Virus record (IMG/VR): IMGVR_UViG_3300010150_000048 | Span: 1 to 40,261 of that record | DNA length: 40,261 bases | Source of the DNA: a virus | Reading direction: 5' to 3' (one strand) | In this document: positions 35,365-40,261 of the stretch, piece after piece | How positions within the stretch are numbered: position 1 is the stretch's first letter | Layout of the letters: each line of letters opens with the position of its first letter | Translations under genes and position numbers: made by a program | The notes under the pieces: model-generated | What the model saw: only the letters and a program-made list of their open reading frames with translations | What the model was told of the DNA's origin: nothing | Database searches by the model: none

Positions 35365-35570
35365 GCATTGAAGACGACACACATGATAAGTTAACCAAGG
35401 CATACTTGGAATATTACAAAGAACTTGCACTATACCAGAAGCATGGTGGAGAACGTACCATGCAATCAAGCCGAAAATGGCTCAGAGAGATACGCACACT
35501 GGCTAAAATACGTATGGACGAGATTAAATCCGACTTTGATGCCAAGAAAGAGGCGAGGAAAAGATCGTAA
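35361..35570 (+). CDS. Small highly charged helical protein
   Basis: This 69-residue protein starts with MSIEDDTHDKLTKAYLEYYK and is Lys/Arg/Glu-rich throughout (SRKWLREIRTLAKIRMDEIK). It probably forms one or two long helices. It overlaps the gp46 stop (ATGA), so translation is coupled to the recombination genes. The coding region is compact, with an in-frame stop at 35570. I do not recognise a named family. Small proteins of this form next to gp46 recur in marine T4-like phages (recollection). It might assist gp46/47 or bind DNA or polymerase; no sequence motif decides. Confidence 0.75.
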   Translation: MSIEDDTHDKLTKAYLEYYKELALYQKHGGERTMQSSRKWLREIRTLAKIRMDEIKSDFDAKKEARKRS

Positions 35571-35584
35571 CAGTAAGTAAGTTC

Positions 35585-36007
35585 ATGCAGTGGACTTATA
35601 AAAACAAAAAAGTTAAAGAAATCCCAGAAGGCGTAGAGGGGTTTGTGTACATAATCACAAATACCACTAACAACAAAAAATACATAGGCAAGAAGTTAGC
35701 AAAATTTAAGACCACTAAACCACCACTTAAAGGCCGTAAGAACAAACGCAGAGGTTACAAAGAGTCAGATTGGCGTGACTACTGGGGAAGTTCAGACAAA
35801 CTCAACGAAGACGTACAAGCATTAGGCACTGATAAATTCACAAGAGAGATACTTTACTATTGTAACAGTAGAGGCTTGATGAGTTACCTTGAGGCAAGAG
35901 AACAATTTGAACGCCGTGTGTTAGAGAGCGACGATTATTACAACGGTATTATTAATGTTAGAGTTGGCGGTTCAAAAATTCTCCGAGAAGCACTAAACAA
36001 ACTATAG
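35585..36007 (+). CDS. GIY-YIG-type nuclease
   Basis: This 140-residue protein has a degenerate GIY motif as G19-F-V-Y22, and YIG is intact at Y33-I-G35 in the expected spacing. There is a basic Lys/Arg-rich loop at 45-60, then DWRDYWGSSDKL (62-73) and a C-terminal LEAREQFERRVL with E103/E106 as candidate metal-binding glutamates. This is the minimal size for a GIY-YIG domain, with no extra DNA-binding domain, so it is either a free-standing homing-type nuclease or a phage repair/degradation nuclease. ATG 35585 is the first usable start in frame, yet the nearest good Shine-Dalgarno (GAGGAAA, 35555-35561) is some 23 nt upstream. Initiation may be weak or noncanonical. It is the last gene before the structured intergenic region. 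Confidence 0.82.
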   Translation: MQWTYKNKKVKEIPEGVEGFVYIITNTTNNKKYIGKKLAKFKTTKPPLKGRKNKRRGYKESDWRDYWGSSDKLNEDVQALGTDKFTREILYYCNSRGLMSYLEAREQFERRVLESDDYYNGIINVRVGGSKILREALNKL

Positions 36008-36031
36008 GCTATATACAGCACATAAGGTTAG

Positions 36032-36372
36032 CAGGCCAGTATAATATACTGCTGAGTAAAAGGTCCCGTGATAAGGACACTCGTACATATTGATCGACTA
36101 CCCAGAGGTAGGAAGCCAACAAACAAATTGGGCTCACTGGTTGATATAGATTGAATGCTGTCAGTCGAAAAACACAAACACGTACATAAAAACTCTTTAG
36201 CAATAGGAACGAAGCGAGAGGTAGTTGGAAACAACGATGTCGACGTAGGTTGGGAAAGGTCAGAGCCCATTGTACTTTGTGTATAAACAAATTACCTATT
36301 TCCAAGTCTTGGCTGTGACGAGCTCACATGATGTTCAAGATTAGATGGAACCCTTAAACAGGTTCCGTCTGA
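36032..36372 (+). ncRNA. Candidate structured RNA, no known family
   Basis: This stretch has no credible gene and about 42% G+C over 36061-36360, against about one third in a nearby gene counted by hand. Helices seen: 36032-36054 (CAG+CAGTAT with ATACTG+CTG, 2-nt bulge); 36098-36111 (CTACC/GGTAG); 36180-36187 with 36237-36246 (ACGTACAT with ATGT+ACGT, 2-nt bulge) enclosing CTCT/AGAG and a GTTG-GAAA-CAAC hairpin at 36224-36235; 36250-36260 with 36294-36305 (11 pairs, one bulged A) enclosing TTTGT/ACAAA; 36307-36340 (TCTTG/CAAGA around TGTGA/TCACA); 36341-36372 (12 pairs, 8-nt loop). Three G-U pairs (254-301, 342-371, 346-367) and the GNRA loop work only if the plus strand is transcribed. It could be a stable RNA or the long 3' UTR of the gp47/46 transcript. 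I matched it to no known RNA family. Confidence 0.5.
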
Positions 36373-36501
36373 CTGAAACAATCTACATGATGCTAAATTG
36401 CTTCGCAATTATTATATCATTAATTAAAAGATATAATGTTTGAGCGTAAGCGAAAACATAGTTGCTCAAAGAGCAACTTATAGCATTTTAATATGTTTCA
36501 G
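36373..36501. other. Compact multi-hairpin junction between converging genes
   Basis: An outer stem CTGAAACA (36373-36380) with TGTTTCAG (36494-36501) and a second stem ATGCTA (36390-36395) with TAGCAT (36481-36486) enclose four hairpins placed end to end: 36396-36410 (AATTGC/GCAATT), 36411-36437 (ATTATATC/GATATAAT), 36438-36457 (GTTT/AAAC with an inner CG/CG) and 36460-36478 (AGTTGCTC/GAGCAACT). Only about four bases at the junction are unpaired. All main pairs are Watson-Crick, so the fold is possible on either strand. No long U-run follows, so it is not a textbook intrinsic terminator. It could be a two-way terminator, a 3'-end protector or the closing domain of the RNA before it. Confidence 0.5.
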
Positions 36502-36514
36502 TATTCAAACAGTT

Positions 36515-36697
36515 CTAATCGTATAAATCAGGATCACGTCCTAATCCATTTGGTCTTTCCGGATGTACTTCGAGTATTATATACTCTTCATCTGGTTTAA
36601 CTTCTTTTAATTGTTGTACCGTCTGAAATGCTTCACTCTGCGAAAGTGCGGATATGACTACATTTTTAGGAACAACTACAAATTTTGTCTCTGCCAT
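36515..36697 (-). CDS. Small hypothetical protein, 60 aa
   Basis: This 60-residue protein starts with MAETKFVVVPKNVVISALSQ. A short strand (KFVVVP) is followed by a helix (residues ~18-33), a second strand EEYIILEV and a Pro/Gly/Asp tail ending DPDLYD. The layout looks like a compact alpha/beta fold. It runs leftward and converges on the GIY-YIG gene across the structured region. No clear Shine-Dalgarno precedes ATG 36697, and no strong promoter is visible in the 64-bp divergent gap, where a late-type motif points the other way. Coding potential is supported by its balanced composition and by comparable small proteins in marine T4-like phages (recollection). The function is unknown. Confidence 0.65.
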   Translation of the reverse strand: MAETKFVVVPKNVVISALSQSEAFQTVQQLKEVKPDEEYIILEVHPERPNGLGRDPDLYD

Positions 36698-36727
36698 CGT
36701 AAGATTATTTAAAAGAATCTGATTGGA

Positions 36728-36735
36728 ATAAATAG
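36728..36735 (+). promoter_or_regulatory. Late-type promoter motif, plus strand
   Basis: The plus strand reads GGAATAAATAGTTATAG, with ATAAATAG differing in one base from the ATAAATAC of the tail block. It lies 26 nt before ATG 36762, which has AAGGA at 36750-36754. It would place the two virion-type genes to the right under gp55-type late control. Confidence 0.55.
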
Positions 36736-36761
36736 TTATAGTTAAAATAAAGGACTATTTC

Positions 36762-37409
36762 ATGAAAGTTACACAGATCGTTGCTGAATCCACTAAAAAA
36801 CCTGTTTCCGAGGCGCCTGTATCAGGCTTAGCACAGTTTGGTAAGAAAGTTCTTGCTAAAACAGCCGCAAAAGTAGGTGCAAAAAATTTCGCGTCTGGCG
36901 TTGCAGGCAACGTTGACACAGGTGCTGAAGCAAACGAATTACGTAAAGCATGGCAAAATCATCAAGGTTCTATTGGCGGTAAAATGGGTGCTAACGATCC
37001 AGCAGAGTTTAAGCAATGGTTACTTAACAATGGCTTTAAAGGCAAAGATGCAGTCATTGATAAAGCAATGACAGATAATAAAATTACAGGACCGTTTGGT
37101 AAAGGTCCACTTGATAAAGCATTATTACAAATAGTACAGAATTCTAAAAAGGCGTCGGCACAAGGTGCTGGTGCAGATCAAACAGCCACAAAAGCACAAG
37201 CAGGGGCTACAGCAGGTGCAGGTAAAGGCGCTACAGCAGGAGCAAGTGCTACAGCAGGTGCAGGTAATGAAATTCCACAAGGAATTAAAGATCAATTAGA
37301 TCAACTTACACCTGGAGAGAAAAAATATTTAAGTGATACACTTGGTCAAGGTAGTGCTCCACCTAAGGCTACTCCAGCACCAACGGCACCAGCAGGAGCA
37401 ACAGCATAA
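36762..37409 (+). CDS. Virion-type protein, Ala/Gly-rich, 215 aa
   Basis: This 215-residue protein has residues 1-20 resembling a short leader (MKVTQIVAESTKKPVSEAPV). Residues 22-50 are a basic amphipathic stretch. Residues 60-105 hold a helical module (LRKAW, PAEFKQWLLNNGFKGKDAVI) that recurs in the next gene. Residues 130-170 are a low-complexity Ala/Gly/Thr repeat (AGATAGAGKGATAGASATAG), and the C-terminus is Pro/Ala-rich. Proteins of this build are found among structural proteins of marine T4-like phages (recollection). A capsid-internal or ejected role is possible but not shown. The start has AAGGA 7 nt upstream and a late-type promoter before it. The 923-residue gene starts one base after its stop. 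Confidence 0.78.
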   Translation: MKVTQIVAESTKKPVSEAPVSGLAQFGKKVLAKTAAKVGAKNFASGVAGNVDTGAEANELRKAWQNHQGSIGGKMGANDPAEFKQWLLNNGFKGKDAVIDKAMTDNKITGPFGKGPLDKALLQIVQNSKKASAQGAGADQTATKAQAGATAGAGKGATAGASATAGAGNEIPQGIKDQLDQLTPGEKKYLSDTLGQGSAPPKATPAPTAPAGATA

Positions 37410-37410
37410 C

Positions 37411-40182
37411 ATGAAACTTAATGAAGTAACAGCATACAATCTTAAGTCACAAGCAATATTAACAGAATCTCAGTCATGGGAAATGTTAACTGAGCAACAA
37501 AAAATCTATGTTGGTTCATGGGAAAAGAATGTTTGGCCATTAGTTGAGCAGTACAGCAACTTAATGGAAGCCGATCTTAAACCTGACGAAATACAAAAAA
37601 TATTTACACAGGCTGAAAAAATATCAATTGAAGGCGGTGAGAATTTAACAGCATTAGGTAAAGCAGGTAAAGTAACTGCTGAAGTTTCAGGCAAGATGAA
37701 AACTGAAATTGACAAGTTAATGGATGCCGCGGCAAATAGCGGACCTGTTAAAAACTTTGATGCACAGTTTGAAAAACTAAAAACACAATTAAAGACCAAA
37801 GTAAAAGATATGCCCGGCGGTCAAAAAATCCTTGCAGGAGTTGACAAGTGGGGCGGATTTGCAAAAGACAATCCAGCCAAGAGTGCATTTATTATTGGTG
37901 CAATGACATCAGTACTTGCATTTGCAAGTGGTGGTATTTTAAGTGGTGCCGCAATTGGTTTCTTCTTAAAGTTAGCAAACAACACTATTAAGGGCGATAA
38001 ACTATCAACAGCAGTTGCTAAAGGTGTTAAAGGCGCGGCAATTGGTGCTATTGCAGGTGCGTTGGGCGATGCTATATCAGGAACAGCAGAAGATATGTTC
38101 CCAGCAGAGATTACACAAACATTTATGACTACCAATGGCGAGATAGATATAACAGAACTAACAGCCATGGGTGCAGACAGTATCGAAGACTTAGATTCTG
38201 AAGCAGTTAAAGAACTTATTCAAACACGTACAGCAATGATACAGATGATGCCTAAATTAGACGATGAAGCATCAGCAGTATTAGATAAACAGTTAGACGC
38301 ATTAAACGATAAAATATTCGAACTTGAACCAGATGGTAAAAATGTAAAACAAGCAATTGACAATCTTCAAACTAAATTTAACATTGAAGGTGAAGGCATT
38401 GACGTTGTTGTAAAATCAAACGTTACAGGTGATGCAAACGTTACTTTAGCAGATCCAGATAAGTTAGGTGATGAAGGCGACTACGGTTCAGGACCTGAGC
38501 AAGATGTAGGTGGTACTGGCAAAGACACAGTTGACACAACAAGTACTGCTGACCCAGACGGAGATGTAGGTGCTGAAGGAACTGTAAAAGCACAGTATAG
38601 CAAAGAAGAAATGAACGAACTTGGTATGGACACAAGTGAACAACCAACAAGTACAGGAATTGCTAAACTTGGTGACGAACTTGATTTAAGTCCAGAACAA
38701 GTTGAAAAACTTCAATCAGTTTATCAAATGGAAAAAGCAGTTTCAACCAGAGAGTTTATGGGCATAAAAATGTCCGCTGACACTTCAATAAAAGATTTTG
38801 CAGGTAGTACACCACAAGTAGTTGACGGACTTGAAGGCGAGTATGAAGCAGGATCAGTATTTAAAAAGACTATTGAAACTAAAATTCCAGGTTCAGACAA
38901 ACCATGGAGTGCATTAGTTACAGGTTCAGTTGAAGGTGTAGATGCAGAAGGAAATATTGTTTACTCAATGTCTAAAGTATTTGTAGGTCCGGAAGTAATG
39001 GACAGTGAATTCTGGGCAATCATTGATTCACTACCAGAAGACCAAAAAGACAGAATGATGGACATGTTTGATACATGGAAAGAAACAGCAGAATTAGAAA
39101 CAGGCATTGATACATTCAAACAAGACATGGCTGAAAAAATCATGCAAGGTGCGGCGGCAGTTGCACTTGGTGGAGCATTAGCCAAATCAGAATATGTAGA
39201 AAAAGGTGCAAAGAAAGAATCAAAAGTTTATAAAAATGCAGAACAGTTAGAAGAACAATACTTTAACGAGTTAGAAGATTACATTCTTAATGAAATAGAC
39301 ATTAAACAAATGGCTAAGAAAGCCGCGGCAGGTGCGGCTAACATAGGTAAAGCGGCGGCTAAAGGTACAGGTAAAGCAGTAGGCGCTGGCTTAGACAAAG
39401 CAGGTGCAGTAGCAAACAAAGGTATTGGCAAGGCTGTAGGCGCAGTTTCAGGCGCGGCTAAAAAAGCAGGTAAAGAATTAGGACAGAAAGTTACAACACG
39501 TAAACTTAACAAGGCTTGGACAAAAGCAGGTGAACCTACAGACATTGGTTCTATTACTAATATACTTTCAGCACAAGGATTAAGCGATGAGCAGATCGGT
39601 ACAGTTGCTAAAGATACAGGGCAACCTCTTAAGAAAGATCCAAACGCCGGTGGACAAGATCCAGAAGGCGAAACTGGTAGCACGGCGAGTTCGGGAGGTG
39701 TTAAAGGTGGTAAAGGAACTAAATCAAGTCCAGACCCTAAAGCAGACAAAGACGGTGACGGAATAGCAGACGGAAGTAGTGCATCAACATTACAAGGCAA
39801 GGCTTCCAAAGATCCATTTAACGATGGGCCGTTCGATATGAAGTCAAGTCCACCTAAGGGTACAAACGCAGGTGCAACTAAAGATGACTTTGAATGGAAA
39901 GGCGCACAGTGGATTAGCACATCTACAGGAAAAGTTGCAGACAAGGCAACAGCGGCAAAACTTGGTAATCCTAAAATAAACGAATTAATACGTGAGATTC
40001 AAAAAGCAAAAGTTGAAAAACTTGTTGTAGATTATCTTGCAGGATCGGATAAGAAAGCACCAGCGGCTAAACCAGCGGCTAAACCAGCAGTTACAAAAAC
40101 AATGACTTCTAAAGCGGCTAAGAAAGCACCAGCACCAGCACCAGGCGATGCAGGTGGCAAGTACGCTTCAATTCAAAACTAA
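37411..40182 (+). CDS. Large virion-type protein with hydrophobic Gly/Ala segment, 923 aa
   Basis: The start is ATG 37411 (MKLNEVTAYNLKSQ), one base after the previous stop and with AGGAG 13 nt upstream. An upstream ATG in frame at 37333 lies within the 215-residue gene and adds an implausible His/Gln-rich leader. Residues ~20-150 are helical and acidic. Residues 157-222 are a Gly/Ala-rich hydrophobic stretch (AFIIGAMTSVLAFASGGILS, then GAAIGAIAGALGDAISG) that could insert in a membrane. Residues ~320-430 are acidic. Residues ~640-690 are Lys/Ala/Gly repeats (AKKAAAGAANIGKAAAKGTG). Residues ~699-738 repeat the L.KAW module of the preceding protein. A DKDGDGIADG calcium-type loop is near 780, and the C-terminus is Lys/Ala/Pro-rich. 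It could be an internal head protein or one ejected with the DNA. No family is recognised. Confidence 0.82.
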   Translation: MKLNEVTAYNLKSQAILTESQSWEMLTEQQKIYVGSWEKNVWPLVEQYSNLMEADLKPDEIQKIFTQAEKISIEGGENLTALGKAGKVTAEVSGKMKTEIDKLMDAAANSGPVKNFDAQFEKLKTQLKTKVKDMPGGQKILAGVDKWGGFAKDNPAKSAFIIGAMTSVLAFASGGILSGAAIGFFLKLANNTIKGDKLSTAVAKGVKGAAIGAIAGALGDAISGTAEDMFPAEITQTFMTTNGEIDITELTAMGADSIEDLDSEAVKELIQTRTAMIQMMPKLDDEASAVLDKQLDALNDKIFELEPDGKNVKQAIDNLQTKFNIEGEGIDVVVKSNVTGDANVTLADPDKLGDEGDYGSGPEQDVGGTGKDTVDTTSTADPDGDVGAEGTVKAQYSKEEMNELGMDTSEQPTSTGIAKLGDELDLSPEQVEKLQSVYQMEKAVSTREFMGIKMSADTSIKDFAGSTPQVVDGLEGEYEAGSVFKKTIETKIPGSDKPWSALVTGSVEGVDAEGNIVYSMSKVFVGPEVMDSEFWAIIDSLPEDQKDRMMDMFDTWKETAELETGIDTFKQDMAEKIMQGAAAVALGGALAKSEYVEKGAKKESKVYKNAEQLEEQYFNELEDYILNEIDIKQMAKKAAAGAANIGKAAAKGTGKAVGAGLDKAGAVANKGIGKAVGAVSGAAKKAGKELGQKVTTRKLNKAWTKAGEPTDIGSITNILSAQGLSDEQIGTVAKDTGQPLKKDPNAGGQDPEGETGSTASSGGVKGGKGTKSSPDPKADKDGDGIADGSSASTLQGKASKDPFNDGPFDMKSSPPKGTNAGATKDDFEWKGAQWISTSTGKVADKATAAKLGNPKINELIREIQKAKVEKLVVDYLAGSDKKAPAAKPAAKPAVTKTMTSKAAKKAPAPAPGDAGGKYASIQN

Positions 40183-40185
40183 TAA

Positions 40186-40261
40186 TTAAAAGAACGGCAA
40201 TCCGGACTTCTTAGTAGTTTCCATATTATCTTCTACGATTTTTTTGACCATGTCTCGGTCT
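40186..40261 (-). CDS. 3' end of a minus-strand gene, product unknown
   Basis: A minus-strand frame entering from the right edge ends with TAA at 40186-40188. It reads ...DRDMVKKIVEDNMETTKKSG and then LPFF before the stop. The visible 25 codons are a charged helix with a hydrophobic end, and the stop lies only 3 bp from the stop of the converging 923-residue gene, as is usual for tightly packed phage genes. Too little is present to name it. Confidence 0.5.
   Translation of the reverse strand, partial: DRDMVKKIVEDNMETTKKSGLPFF

Noticed and set aside
36009-36305. Minus-strand frames of 98 and 80 residues in the structured region
   Set aside because: They overlap each other in different frames, are Cys/Leu/Phe/Ser-rich with no domain-like pattern, and have no ribosome site. 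The helices and raised G+C explain the region better.
36341-36372. Strong hairpin as an intrinsic terminator of the gp47/46 transcript
   Set aside because: The 12-bp stem is good but is followed by CTGAAACA with no U-run, and it abuts the next helix, which fits a folded RNA domain better.
36032-36501. tRNA, tmRNA, RNase P RNA or group I intron in the structured region
   Set aside because: I found no T-loop GTTCRANNC with a matching acceptor stem, no tmRNA ends, no RNase P core and no intron P7/P3 signatures on either strand by eye. A covariance-model search would settle this.
37333-37410. Upstream ATG extending the 923-residue gene by 26 residues
   Set aside because: It lies inside the 215-residue gene in another frame, reads as His/Gln/Leu filler, and ATG 37411 directly after the previous stop fits phage gene packing.
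39279-39944. A 221-residue minus-strand frame opposite the 923-residue gene
   Set aside because: It mirrors the Ala/Lys/Gly-rich repeats of the sense strand; the Pro/Ala/Leu content has no motif and no promoter or ribosome site.

Overview
The window reads as part of the genome of a marine T4-like myovirus (Straboviridae/Kyanoviridae-type relative). The signs are a late sigma factor (gp55-like), the gp47/gp46 recombination nuclease pair, a run of baseplate genes (gp48/gp54-like, gp53, hub, gp5, gp25, gp6), tail-collar fibre genes, and an AT-rich composition (about one third G+C in the coding stretches I counted by hand). gp5 has no lysozyme domain, and several structural proteins have the style of cyanophage or SAR11-phage virion proteins. 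The host is therefore probably a picocyanobacterium or a SAR11-type alphaproteobacterium. The sequence alone does not decide between them.

Layout. From 31534 leftward to 1, all genes lie on the minus strand and form a tail/baseplate block. In transcription order these are: tail-tube cap/junction protein, gp53 wedge, a large hub-type protein, gp5 spike, gp25, gp6, one giant 4,954-residue virion protein in the place where T4 has gp7, a 204-residue protein, three fibre-type proteins sharing an N-terminal module (the first with a tail-collar domain), a 306-residue virion protein, and the start of one more small gene. Four junctions are stop/start overlaps of the form TAATG. The 8-mer ATAAATAC, close to the T4 late promoter TATAAATA, occurs five times at gene starts in this block.

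From 31619 rightward lies an early/middle-type plus-strand block: gp55-like sigma, gp47, gp46, a 69-residue protein and a GIY-YIG-type nuclease. Two good sigma-70 promoters (TTGACT, 17-bp spacer, TATAAT or TACAAT) precede gp55 and gp47, and both genes start with TTG. The early promoter of gp55 abuts the late promoter of the tail block, so a single ~85-bp divergent region carries both the source and a target of late transcription.

Between the converging nuclease gene and a small minus-strand gene lies about 500 bp without a credible ORF. It is richer in G+C than the genes around it and is packed with abutting helices. Three G-U pairs favour a plus-strand RNA. It ends in a compact multi-helix junction. 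This is the best candidate for an undescribed element. To its right, a plus-strand late-type promoter precedes two virion-type proteins (215 and 923 residues) that share a short helical module. The window ends in the 3' end of another minus-strand gene.

The two most noteworthy items are the structured intergenic region (36.03-36.50 kb) and the giant baseplate/tail protein. The latter combines carbohydrate-binding-like motifs, FG-GAP-like propeller blades split by about 700 residues, and serial beta-domain repeats.
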